A stretch of DNA of 64,000 nt from positions 24,754,980-24,818,979 of the forward strand of contig NC_136010.1 in NCBI RefSeq assembly GCF_048128805.1, read 5' to 3'. Below are positions 34,959 to 48,100 of this stretch, piece after piece; the first letter of the stretch is position 1; the number at the start of each line of letters is the position of its first letter. Source of the stretch: Centroberyx gerrardi. Lineage: Eukaryota; Chordata; Actinopteri; Beryciformes; Berycidae. The notes beneath the pieces are model-generated. The model was not told the origin of the DNA, ran no database searches, and was given only the letters and a program-made list of their open reading frames with translations. The translations under genes were made by a program, and so were the position numbers.

Positions 34959-36192
34959 TTTGTATTTAAAATGAAGGAAGCTCAGCTTGGAATCGGTATC
35001 CAAAGACTTTACTGAGATGTTTTAAGTTGAAAATTTAACAAGTCAGGCGCATCGCTATCAAAACAACATAATGGAAAAGTTGCTAATCATGTTCGCCAGT
35101 AAGCTGTGTTGGATGAAAGCTGACAAACTGGCTTCGCTACTGGCTAAATTAGGTTAGCTAACGTTAGCTAGCGCCGTGAACGATATCGCTCGAAAATTTG
35201 CTCTTGTTTCTCACATCATGGCTGCTGTCACACTTTTCATTGCACGTACATGCCCGTCACCATTCGCTTGCTTCCATCGACTGTCACATCTCAGGTATTT
35301 TCAGGTTTTTGCCTTGTGGGAAAATCACTTGTTTCCAAACAACTCGGCAGCCGCTGACACTTCTGGTTTGCCACAACTGTCGTAAAGTAGTGCGGAAATG
35401 CAGTGACCGGAAATGTCGTGATGACAATTGAGTTGTTACGACCCAGTAAATGTAACGTTGGATTCATTTTCAGATTATAAATAAGAAAGATGATTATAGT
35501 GTGTCTTCTAACATAAATCACACTTTGCGTTGCGTAGTAGTTCGTTTGAAGCATATGATATGTGTTAATATGACATATTTAGTTTGATATAGCCACGACA
35601 CGATGTGAGACACATCTAATATTAATCAATGTACTTTATTCATACGGATAGAATCATAACAGCCTCTCTATGCTGGTGGTTGTATTCTTAAAATGCATTA
35701 CGATATGTAGATAGTCCGTGCCAGTGGTCAGGTAAACTACCCATAATAGATCTAGATCATTCTGTAACACCCAGTTTTTCTTTTCCTTTCTTGGAAGGGG
35801 GCGTTATGTAAATTGCATACAGACAGTTCATACCGCATGGAAAAAAATCAAATCCATTACATATGAACAGACAGATCATTATTCGAGTCTGTAGTCTACC
35901 TGGAACAGACTGCATTTTGGCAACTCATTTTGGGGGGGGGCAGAGAGAGGGGGGCAGAGAGAGGGAGGGAGGGAGGGAGGGAGGGAGAGAGCGGGGGGGG
36001 GGAGAGAGAGAGCAGGAGAGGGGGCGAGAGAGAGGGGGAGAGAGAGAGAGAGACGCAGATGGTACTGGTCTGGAAGAATCAACAAAGTCGGGCAAAGTTG
36101 TCTATCGGAATCTGCTGTAAAAGTGCACATACCGGTCTACATCAGACCAAACGCATTGAAGACTGGTGGAGGGATTTTACAACCAGGCAAAA
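34959..36192. promoter_or_regulatory. Bidirectional promoter interval, KIAA2013 / plod1
   Basis: 1.23 kb separates the two divergent start codons. It contains ETS-type cores (CGGAAAT at 35392, ACCGGAAAT at 35406-35414), a 12-bp palindrome GCTAACGTTAGC at 35157-35168, and a G-run plus GA/GGGA purine tract at 35931-36052 just before plod1. No TATA box is obvious. Which elements are used is inferred. Confidence 0.5.
35931..36052. repeat. Purine tract (G-run and GGGA/GA repeats) upstream of plod1
   Basis: About 120 bp of almost pure purine on the plus strand, including runs of 8-10 G; ends ~140 bp before the plod1 ATG. Confidence 0.9.
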
Positions 36193-39100
36193 ATGAGAGC
36201 TTCGTCCCTGCTGCTGTGTTTTGGGATTTTCTTCCATGTACTTCTCCCTCTGACAAGCTCTAAGGAGCAGCAAACTCCCAAAGGTAGGCATGCTGACCGA
36301 ACAGACCATGTCTGCATCCCAGACACACACCTTGTAGTTCTGTAATGGCGTTGGATAAACTCACACACTGAAGTTTAGGAAACCCAAAACTTGTTATCGG
36401 CTGCTGTAGAGGCTTCCTAGCTCCGATAGCGCTGTTCTCTCTTGTATGGATAACTTCACGCCAAACTCTAATGTGGCCTTGCTTTCCCACAAACGTAAAT
36501 ACCTGGTAGAACATGACTAAAGACCTTTTCTGAATCGAGAGGATTCAGTGGTAAAGTCGGCATATAGATTATCCACCAAGCAGCACTAAATTCCAATAAA
36601 ATCTCAGTTTTTATTAGTCGCTCACACTGCTCGCTCCCACCCTCCACTGTGTAACGTTATTTTGTGTGGGAATAACAGGCCAACCAGTTGTAAAGGCTGA
36701 AATTTCATTGAGTAAGTGCTGCTATCTGCATTGGAGGTATGCCGAATTGAAAAGTGGTTCCTCACAATTCATAAAAGATCTTAAGTTACCTTGTAACGTG
36801 TATTTAACTTTGCCGATAAACAAGGCAGTATTACATTTCCAGACTATTGAATGGAGTTTGGTGTAACTGTCTCTCCATACGAGAGAACGGCACGTCGGGG
36901 CTGAAGGCTTCCATGCCGCTGACGTGGACGTGACTAGTATCCCTGCAGTTGGTGGGCTTTTCACCGCTGCCCTTACCTATATTGTATTAATTTTAACATA
37001 TTTAGCCTAAAAGAATGGTATAATTACATGCAGCAATAGAAGTAACCAAGATGCTGTTGAATGAAGTCTACTGAAACACAACTTTTCACAAAGTTGGGAA
37101 AGTATCACTCCATAGCCATCTGATGCAAACTTCCTTGCATCCCTGAAATACACTTTAATCAAAATGACATTTAATTTATCAAGGTAGACCTTTTTTGCTT
37201 TGTTGCAATGAAGTTTGTAATTTTATGTTACCTATTTGCCACATTCATCATGCACTTAATTTGGATGGACTAACCTAACCTTTTATGAGTCATGTATGGC
37301 ACACTACAAGCAGCAGGCTTAGACCATGCTGTATAGACCTCAGGAATACTTAATTTTAGCAAGACAAGCAATGTAACTATGATATTGGTGTACTACTTAC
37401 ACTGATGGTTGGACTGAGATGAGGTTTTTCCACATGGCCATCAATTGACAAGGTGTGGTACTGGCCATAACTTAACCTAGGTGAGTCCAAATTTAGTCTT
37501 GTAGTTTTGTCATTATAATGGAAAGTAAAGAAGGGAAGAAAAAATCATCACAAATCTATTTGGAAAACCTATCTAAAAAAAATACCACCAGGGAGCATTC
37601 AGGACCAATGTTCCCTCTAAACTGATAGTTTGGTGACCTACGATTGATCATTTATCACATTGACCAAATAATAACTTGTCTGTCATCAGTCAGAAATGTA
37701 GTAAATATCAGCAGGTTTCTAAGTCTTGGTGGTAAATGACATTAGATGCAGGGACTTTGTCATAGTTTAGGGTTTGGTCAGTCGATAGCCCTGCTTTTTA
37801 ATCTTAGTTGTGCTTGGTAATGTTACAGTAGTGTATGATAAGAATCCTACTGATGTCCTATTGTTACAGAATCCTAAATATCACTGAAAGTGTCAGTTGT
37901 GGCAGCTGTGTTAGCCTGTTTCCCTGCAAAATGACTGTACTGCTACAGTTCTCACTACCTTGCATGTGGCTGATGAAATCGTCTATCCCTTAGGTGGATT
38001 AAAGATAAGTACAAGACGGTACAAAACAAAACCACTACTGTCTCCCTGCATTCCTCTGCAAATGTTGTGTCTTCCAGAAAAGCTTCTAGTTGTGACTGTT
38101 GCAACTGAAGAGACTGATGGCTTCAGGCGTTTCTTGAGGTCGGCGAAGCACTTCAACTACACTGTCAAGGTAGGAAAAACGGCAACAAGGTCGACATCTT
38201 GGTCAAAGTTCCTTTCCTGAAGCCATGACAGCCTCTCTGTCTGCGTCTGGTGCTAGCAGACAGAAAGCACACACCTATTGTTGCTCTGAAGTGAAAGAGT
38301 GTGTGCGCTGTGTGTGTTGTGCGGTGTGAAGGTGCTCGGTCGAGGGCAGAAATGGAGCGGAGGCGACTACATGACGGCTCCAGGAGGAGGCCAGAAAGTA
38401 CGGCTCCTCAAAGCGGCTCTGGAGGCGATGAAGGATGAGGAGAAGATCATCCTCTTCATCGACAGGTAGAGTGCCTCCGTCACAGAATCAAATATTCTGA
38501 TTGAACACGGATTGAAACATTTATGTTATAACCCTTTTCCACAATTCCACAATTTTCAAAAATTCACCATTTGGAGTTAAAGATATTCCCATGGTCCAAG
38601 TTTATATTTTATAGTTTCCTAATAAGCCCTTCAGAACCCTTTAATGAGGTTTAGTTTATTAGGTAGAGGCACCACGCTATTTAATTGTGGGTTTTCAGTT
38701 CATGCCTTTTTATGTAAGCTGCACATCATACACCCATACACTCCCTCACCCACCTTCATACATGCCCATATGGTCTACTGCTGCCACACAGCTTTTCTAA
38801 AGGCCCAAATTAACAGAGCTCAGGTCACATCCCTTCAGTACCAGCTAATCTACATGCAGCCTGAAGAGAGAGGGTCAAACCTGTCACACATGATGTTTAT
38901 TGGTCAGAACCCTGGTTGTTAACATACTGAAACATATACAGATACTGGATGCATGCAGGAGAGCGTGTAATGCATTTGGCATTCAAGCTGTTTCTTTTAA
39001 TCAAGTAAACACACCACACCACAGGCAACTTCACTTCTCACACAAAGAACACAGGCATCCTATAAGGGAAACCCCGTCATTCCTTTCAAACGTGCAACTG

Positions 39101-42100
39101 GCTTCACACTGCTGAGCAACACGGCTCAATAAAGTTTTCTATTTTCTCTCCTTGTTATACGCAGCTATGATGTGGTTTTTGCCTCGGGCCCCAAAGAGCT
39201 GCTGAAGAAGTTCCAGCAGGCCAGGCACAAGGTGGTGTTCTCCTCCGAGAGCCTGATCTGGCCTGACAGGCACCTGGAGGACAAGCACCCCCATGTCAGG
39301 GAGGGCAACAGGTTCCTGGGCTCGGGGGGTAGGTGCACCATGCCTGTCAGTCAGGCAGCTGTTGCAAGCCAGATGGCAGTAGTGAAAAGAAAGCGTCATC
39401 GTTTTTTGGAATTGTGCATGCTTTTACACACATTCTAACCAAATATCGAAATATCTACATTTTTATGTTTTATTTGCATGAATGGAAGCGACGTATGTAT
39501 GTGTAAATGCTGCCAGAAACATAGCTTTGCGTTTTTTAATGATATGCTTCATGTTTGTTGGAAGGAGTTTCACAGAGTCTCCTTATAGCAGGGAAATAAC
39601 AGGCCTTTAGTGAAGGCAGGCAGCGCTGGGCTGAAGCCATAAAAGCTGGGCATGACTTCACCTGGCAGTGTCAGCAGTTGTTTTATTGTGAAGCTTTCAG
39701 TCTTACTCAATGCAGTTAGTGTTTGAATGTGGACAGAGCGTGGCACACAGCGGTGCAGACAGCCATACATGAATATGGAAATTTCATGAAGTGGCCTATT
39801 GTATAAGCCTCCTGCCATTTTCTCACTTCCTGCCTTTTTTTCTGGGTTTATTTCTGTCCTCAGGTTTCATTGGCTACCTCCCCAACATCAAAGAGATGGT
39901 TGCCGACTGGACAGGAGAAAACAATGACAGTGATCAGCTCTTCTTCACCAAGACTTATATCAACCCAGAAAAAAGAGTAGGAATACTATCACTGCAGTGT
40001 TAAATTTATGGCTCTCTGTCACACAATTATGCACATATTTGGTATTTTTTTTATTAATTTCATGTCAGTTTTGCATTTAAGTAATGTATCTTAATATGTA
40101 TTAGATATGACTGCAACTTGTACAGTGAAAACAGTGTATTTTCCCCTTTCAGAAATCCATAAATATCACATTGGACAACAAATGCAGATTGTTCCAGAAT
40201 CTTCACGGAGCACTCGGTGAGTGCTTTGAATTCTGCTTTTTTGGCCCAGCCAATTTAAATGAAAAGACACTGTAACAACTAAAGTATACATATTACATTC
40301 AATGGTATAAAGTTTGCTCGCTCAGCAGGAAAGTTTCCTTCCCCAGTAACTGAGCCATTTGAAGTTGCGTTGTGTATTTTGCAACATCTAAGGCAACTAG
40401 GGCTTTACTGCTTGCTGACATCAGCTTCTTCTCCACCTCCTTTTGCATCTGGAAAAATCAAAGTTGTTTCAGTTTATTGCCTTCCTGCTTGCTACAGTCG
40501 AGTCTGCATCTTGAGTGTAAAGATGAAAGCGGAGAGACCACCCCCTGCTTTCACTCGTTTATAGGGCTGCTAATGGTAAGAGAGGGAACACTTTACTTGA
40601 AGTGGTGCTCATAAGGCATTATAAGGTATCATAAGCACTGATGTTTGTCTGATTATATAAATTTATCTCTGCTTCTAATGGGATTATAATCTGCTGGTAA
40701 CCTTCTAGTAAAGTGTTACCAATTGAGGAAAACAGAAAGGTTTTCAGCGGTGTGAAGGATTAACGTTGAAAGTTGCTGCACGTTTGAGCCAAACTCCGAG
40801 CAGTTTCTGTCCGTCTGTTGTAACATTTCTTTCCTCTGGCTGTGGAAGGAATTTCTGAGTTAGCTGTGAGAGGGATGTGTCTGAGCTCACGTAGCTCAGC
40901 CGGGGAGGAGGGAGGGAGGGAGGGAGGGAGGGAAGCTTTTCCCAAACACTGAGGACACGACAGTTTAAAGTGAAACACAGCTGTGTTCCCTCGGGTAGGA
41001 TCTACTGTTCAGCCACGAAAATCTCTCTGTATGTAGATTTCTTAGAGATCTTTTCTGAAAGAAATGACACAACCAGAGTTTGAGTTCAGGTGTTTAAATC
41101 TGCACAAGGCAATATTTTAATGTAAAAATCCAGCCTTTTTATCAGCCTAAATCACAAAGTGGGGCTTCAACAGAGAAGAGAGTCTGATCCCCACTAATGG
41201 AGACGCTGTAGATTCAGACTATTTGCCCAAATGAACGTCTGGTGTCAGTATGGTCTTTGGTGGGAGATCTTCCCCACGCAGGAAGTGATGAATCAGAACT
41301 TTAGAGTGGAATCCAAAAGCGTCTCCCAAACAGCAGTGAGCAAAGGCTCCGTGAAAGCTCACCAAGAATGACTGAACCTCTCCACCAGCTCCACCCCCAC
41401 TAGACACTAAGAAGACATTTAGGGTGCGATCACACCTCCAGTTGGTTTTCTTTGGTCTGAACCAGAGTGGAAAAGTTGACGTGGTTGCATTTTTGTACTT
41501 GGTGCATTTAGGTTCACACTGCCCAATTATAAGCAAACCAGGACTTGTAAACAAAAGTCAAATGACTCACAAGTAGCTCATTAATTGGACAAAATTTTGG
41601 TAACCTGTCATCCCGCCAGGTTAAAGGATAAGGCCGGTGTTTTTTAATGCATTGCTTACCGTCAACAAATCCTATGAAAATAATAAAATCAGCAATGATT
41701 TTGTTTTGCCAGCAAATCTCGTCCATGTAGCCGGTGCCCAATGAAGCCATGTCCCAGCAGCCATAGAACTCCATTGTATTAAAAAAAACAATTAAAAACA
41801 CGTCAAAGAGCCATGCCGTTGCTCTGGGCAGCATATTTCATCATCACGATGCACCGGGCCAGCCGACTTTTTCCTCAAACAACTTCAACAAGCCGCCCGT
41901 AAACACGTTTGCAATCTCAGGAAAGTAGTTCCGTAGCACCGAAAATAGTCCCCGGCGTAATGAAGAATTTGTTCCCATTTGAATTTGATTTGGTAATAAC
42001 TACAACAGCCTGACTTTTCGTGGTAACAGTTAGCGATTTTTAAAATTGAAACTATGTCTTTGTGAGCTGTATTTAAAGGTTTTTAGCTTACAATTGGAGC

Positions 42101-45100
42101 CAATGACTTCTGGGTTGACGGCTAAAAACGGTACGTGGGAAGTCAGAAAGTAACGGGAGTAGAGCAAATGCATTGTTGATTTTGTTATTTTCATAGGATT
42201 TGTTGACAGTAAGCAATGCATTAAAAAACACCGGCCTTGTGCGTTAAAGAGTTTGGTGGCAGAGGGTTGGACAAAAGAAATCAGATTCCAGTCGCTGTAA
42301 CTCTAGCAAAGAATGGTGGACTTGTCTGCACTCTGGTTTGCCCTCACTTCATTTGTTATGCTAGGCTTTCCAAGCATGAGTAACTGCTGGTTATTTGAGG
42401 TCAGCATCTGTCTCCTAATAACCCTTGCGTTTTGGGGTCGTTTCCTGTAGATGATTCAGATTCTGTTCTCACTCCTAACAAACCGCACCGCAGTTCTCTT
42501 GGAAGAGGACAGAGACTCGCATTTTCATACATCTCAGTGTGGTAATTTGGTGCCACCCGAGTTTTAATGGCATTGTTCTCATCTGGCCAAACGAACCAAA
42601 CTAAAAGAGAAAACGCTCCAGATTTCAAATAAACCGCTCCAAGCATGCTTGGTGTGAACGCACCCTAAATTACTGATGACACGTTACAGGATTTCTGGAT
42701 ATTGAAATCACACTCCCATTTGCAGCCACCAAAGTGTAAAGTTGCTTAGAGCAGCTTTAATGCCAGGAGTTTCGTCTATGAAAAGCCCGCACAGACGGAG
42801 TCTCTGGTCTCTTTGAGTACTGACCTTTCCACCCTGTTAGTATTTGTGAAGACCAGTTACCAGACGTCTGGTTTCTCAGCTAGATGTATGTCTTGTTTTG
42901 ACAGTGTGGAAGCAGTGCAAATGCCAAGCATGGTGGAAGAAAACCTCTTGTAAATACGTCAAAAAGTTCAGCATGTACAAATGTCATACATGATACAGAT
43001 ATAATTCTGACTGCACTTATTTTGAACTCTCTATCAGTACTTCTCACACAAATGGGCTTTCTGTATATAACTATGGACTTAAAGTGATGTCACCTGAAAT
43101 ATTCAAGTTAAATCAGTTATTTACTGCTTTTTACAGTGGTTTAAATGCAACACTGACCACATATCACGTCATAACAAATATGATTAATCTGCAGCTCTAA
43201 TGGTGTGTGTGTGTGTTTCCAGATGAGGTGGTGCTCAAGTTTGAGAATGGGCGGGTGCGAGCCAGAAATGTGCTGTATGATACCCTTCCTGTCATCATCC
43301 ATGGGAATGGACCAACCAAGGTAGCTGTTAACCTGTCACACTGACCAATCAAATGCTAAACAGCTGCCTGATGAAACCAAACAGTCTATGAAAACATTAA
43401 AGGAAGATACCCCTTAATTTAAGGATTTCCATGTGCTATTCCTGTAACCTGACATTTCACTTAAGCTTACGTCACACTAGCCAATTTCAATGCTGATTCT
43501 AAGCCATACTCATACTGCTTACATATTCCCCTATTTCTGTATGTAATATATACAGTATTTAAATGTAATAAGCTACTAGAAAATAAAAACACTCTGTATG
43601 TTTTCCAGCTCCAGATCAACTATCTGGGTAACTATATCCCCAAAGTGTGGACGTTTGAAACCGGCTGCACGGTGTGTCATGAGGATCTACGGCCCCTCAC
43701 AGCTCTCAAGGTCTGTTCACAATCTGTCTGGGTGATCCACTACATCTTCTTTATAATCAGTTTGATAAGCTGCCCTGGGGGAGGTGTTACAGAATCCCCA
43801 AAACCAAACATTATTCAAATTTAAGATTATTATAACAATTCAAGCGGTCTTTTATCCCATATTCTATCATCTTCTTGAATTCTCTTTTTGCACTTTTTTG
43901 TGGTGTTTGATTAGGTATTAGTTTTATATTGTCTTATTTTAATTCCAACTCAGTGTAGGCAATTTTTGGAAAGTTGAGTGAACACTCCTATCTTGATTCA
44001 AACATCACTGCCAATCTATTGTAAACAAAAGTGCAAGGGAATGATTAGGGAAATGGAAAACATGTGTTCCCTACTCCTTTGATATGAATGGGTCCCAACC
44101 ACACAATTTTCTAAATCATTATGTACAGTATGTGAAACTGCTAAAATAGGACATTAACTGGTTAGGTGTGTTATGACTTAGTTAAAGACCCCAGGACTAC
44201 TAATTGTCAAATAGCAATAACCACTTCCTTCCTGGACTTGAGCATTTGTCTGTTTTTTTTCCCCTACAGGAGAGCAAATATCCGCTGGTGGTGATTGGCA
44301 TCTTCATTCAGCAGCCAACCCCCTTTGTCACGGTGTTCTTCGATCGCCTGCTGAAACTCCAGTACCCCAAGAATAGGCTCAAACTCTTAATTTACAACCA
44401 GGTAATAGGAGCATGTTTAATACCTTTATTGTTACCCCTCTGTTGAAGTACCACAGAAAACTGTTAAAATGGCAACATGAAAACGCATAAGTATAGACTT
44501 TCAGCTCTTGGGCAAACAGTGGCTGAACACTTGATTACATTTCTAAACGTACGACTTGGCCGTCTCAGCAGAATTGAATAGACATTGTTCATTTCTGTGC
44601 TGTTTTGGACTGGGAATTGATAATTTCCCCATTGATACATCTGATAGATTGTGTTTAGATAATGTCAGCTTGTTAGCGATAGCTAGCATAAAAAGACAAA
44701 GCAGCCGAGGTGTGTGCCTCTACTGAGCCGGTGTAGACAGCAGCATTCATTAAAACAAAAGCTTCTCTGGTCCGAGAGATGGACGACTTCTGGTGTAGAC
44801 TAGGCTTTACGTTTTCTAAAACTCCTGTAATGTATGCCAGGCATTATTTTTATATGTCCAGCAACTGAAACACTAACAATTTGCAGTAACTCTCTGTATT
44901 GTAATATAATGGTTGATTGTATGTCACCAGTTCACTAAGAATGGCATGGGACCTAGACAAAAACTGGGTTTTATTTATTCAGAGATGTGGTAACACTTGC
45001 AGTTTTTTGCCATTTATGAAATTAGATTTGCCAAAGAACTGTCACTTGGAGATCTATTGTGGGCCAAATACTTTATGGTAATGTGTGAATAGACAAGTTG

Positions 45101-48100
45101 CTGGTGCAATCTTTAACCTCCAGAATGGTTCCCCTCTATTTTTCCCTCCACATGTGCTTACTTGTCGCTGTTTCTAGTTACAAATGACCAGGAATGTGAC
45201 AGCTCTTGGCAGGAGACCAGGAGCCCATAGACTAGCTGTTAGGGAGCGTGTAAAAACATGCATTGTGTCATGCTACAAAAGAGAATGTGGCAGCGAGCTA
45301 AATGACCACTTATGATAAAAATGACCAGATGTGATCAACACTATTTGTACAGAGTCCCATTTCACTCCAACTTTTAAGCCCCATAAAAATTAAATTAAAA
45401 TGAATCACTCAAAATACACGATGGCCTGTTTTATTTTTGCTTAACCCCATTTTAATTCTTTGTTTGACACTTTTATTGTTAATTTTTTGCCTTTTATTAA
45501 GAGCTGTGCTCTGTTTGTTGGTCAGTGCTGGTGGAGTCTGTGGGTGTGTCCATGAGGATGTATCACAGGATTAGCCCCAATGAGACGCTAGATGGTGTTG
45601 TTGTTGGACATGAGAGCATGTGTATATTTACTGCTGCTCTATGCCACTCTAATGCAGACCTCCTGAGCACCTAAAAACCACTGGCCCACTTGCTATTTTA
45701 TTGTCTCTGAAGCTCTTGTAACTGTGTTTTGAAAGGTGCAATGCAAACTAACACTACTAGTAATACTACTACTACATCTCTTCCTTCAGGAGCCTCATCA
45801 TGAGCAGCACGTCAGCTCTTTCCTGCAGGGTCATGGAAGTCTGTATCAGGATGTGAAAGTCATCGGGCCTGAGGAGGAGATGGACGGCGCTGCCTCACGC
45901 AATCACGGCCTGTGAGTTGACCAGGAGCTTTACTTCATGTCCAGACCACTGGCGGCCAAATTACCAAGCTACCGTCCACTGGACAGTTTGAGCTAGCTGA
46001 CTTGCTAACTGTTGCTCCAATGGTATTGGTATATGGCATGGCAATATTGCTATGCTGTGTTCTACTTTACCCCACTGACAAAGGAAACAATCATGACAAC
46101 ATCAGTCGACAGTGTGAACACATAAATAGACCTCATCACGTCAAGTGGCGAGGCGCACGATATCAATGTTGACATTGATATGCAAGATATGTATGATCTC
46201 AATATCGCTCTTTCATTTCATAAAACATGTTGATTTTTTTTAATGCTTCTTTTTCTTCTTTTCAGCGATATGTGTCGGCAGGACAAGGATTGTGAATATT
46301 TCTTCAGCTTGGACATTCAAGTGGTCCTAAAGAATGAGGACACACTCAAAATTGCCATTGAGCAAAATCTGTAAGTATAGTAGTATCACTAATAATGTTT
46401 TGTTAGTTCATTGCTTTGGGCTGCTGCAGTACACCACACATACTGGATGGATCTGTTAATTTTCTCTATAACATGTTTTGTTTAAACAAGTTAAGGTGTT
46501 ATAAAACAGTAGTTGGCCATATGTAGATAAATAATAGTAACACTTCCCTAAATCTCTCCCTCAGGCCTATCATTGCACCTATGATAACTCGGGCTGGCCG
46601 GCTATGGAGCAACTTCTGGGGAGCCCTCAGTGCAGAGGGCTACTATGCCCGGTCTGAGGACTATGTGGATATAGTTCAAGGACGCAGGCTGTAAGTTGAC
46701 AAAACATTGTTCTCCAAGACTGTAAAGGGGCATTAAGTGATCTATGACTTTTATCAGCCTGTGTCGGTGACCAAGGAATTGCAACAACAGAGAAGTAAGC
46801 TAGCTAATTAGAGCAGAGTCCCAACAGAGACGTCTAGTGAAGAGGTAATATATCACCATGTAGAATACTAATACACATTACATGTGTATTAAAGGCAATA
46901 GGAATACACCAATACCTTTTTACCTGACCACTAGGAGGTTGATGTTACTGTTACAAAACAATATAGATGTAGACAATTAATTTTAACACCGATACCCTAT
47001 TTTAGCACAGTATCTGCCTGATATCTGATGCTAGTGTTGGTACTGGGATGTGAAGCGTCTAAGAGGCTGTGTCCACCAAAGACTCTCTGTCTTGTTTGCA
47101 GGGGTGTGTGGAACGTCCCATATGTGTCCAGTGTGTTCTTGGTGAAGGCCAGCCTCCTTCGATCGGAGCTGTTAGACTACGAGCTTTTCAACTCACACAT
47201 CCTGGACCCTGACATGGCTTTCTGCCACAATGTTCGCAACAAGGTCAGTGACTGATCAAGAACAAGGAAAGATTGGTTTTGTGTCAAGGACTTCATCAAT
47301 TCGACGTTTGAAACACCCCATTTGATGTACAATACAGTAGACATATTGTACATATACATACATATAGGGGGTGGACAAAATAAGTGAAACACTTAAAGGA
47401 TGATTCTGGTTATTCTAAACCTGGGCCTTATTTTCCTAGTTTTTGCCATTGTGCCAAACAGTTCTGATCAAAATTTCATCAATTACTTCATAGAGCTACG
47501 TACTTCAGTTTGCAGGGAGCGCTATATTCTTTGTCCGTTATAAAAGCATGCAGAGCAATCATCAGACTGAATGACTCCCAGTAGATGGCGCCATGCCATT
47601 ACAGATCCACCACTATGTGCAACAGGTGGCAACAGAACATGTAGCTAGAGGGCATTTTTAAATCCATCTGGATGGAGTAAAAAGGCTGAAAGAAAACTCA
47701 TCAGACCAGTTTTTTTCCATTGCTCAGGGCTCCAGGTTCTGTGCACTGGCCTTGGATACAAGCTGTTCTGACTTTTGGCTCGCATAAACCATTAGTAGAA
47801 CCAGGCCTTTGTTGAAAGTTGGACACTAACCTGCTACATGCTACATACTCAAGTGATGATTCAGTATGCTATTGCCAGCAGACTGTTCAGATTGCAGTAT
47901 ATTCAAACAGCACATCACATGACCAAGCTAATGATCAGTCGGTCATGCTGTTGTAGATCTGTTATCAGGAATTATTCTGTGTTTCCCAGTGTCACTGTTG
48001 TTTGGTTACACTGTGTCCATTCTTCTCAAACAGTAGCAACATTGTCATTGCTCAGGAAATATGGATCGACAATCATATTTACAATGTATACTAAGGCCCA

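Larger units (their letters stand above)
41098..42756. mobile_element. MITE family A, copy 2 (outermost of three nested elements), plod1 intron 6
   Basis: Flanked by TTAA at 41094-41097 and 42757-42760. It is in inverse orientation to copy 1 (24995-25381). Without the insert at 41419-42668 it is ~407 bp, against 387 bp for copy 1, and the sequence on either side of the insert matches copy 1 continuously (e.g. TTACAGGATTTCTGG versus TTACATGATTTCTGG). Confidence 0.85.

Noticed and set aside
34959-35003. Upstream extension of the KIAA2013 reading frame
   Set aside because: The frame is open but begins with TTG, not ATG; the first ATG (34958) gives the family-like N-terminus MWLQQRLKG.
35863-36120. 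85-aa upstream ORF before plod1 running through the purine tract
   Set aside because: Transcription start is unknown and most of the ORF is GA-repeat translation; not supported as a regulatory uORF.
47345-47400. Sequence GGGGGTGGACAAAATAAGTG resembling a Tc1/mariner-type terminus
   Set aside because: No matching inverted end found in plod1 intron 13.
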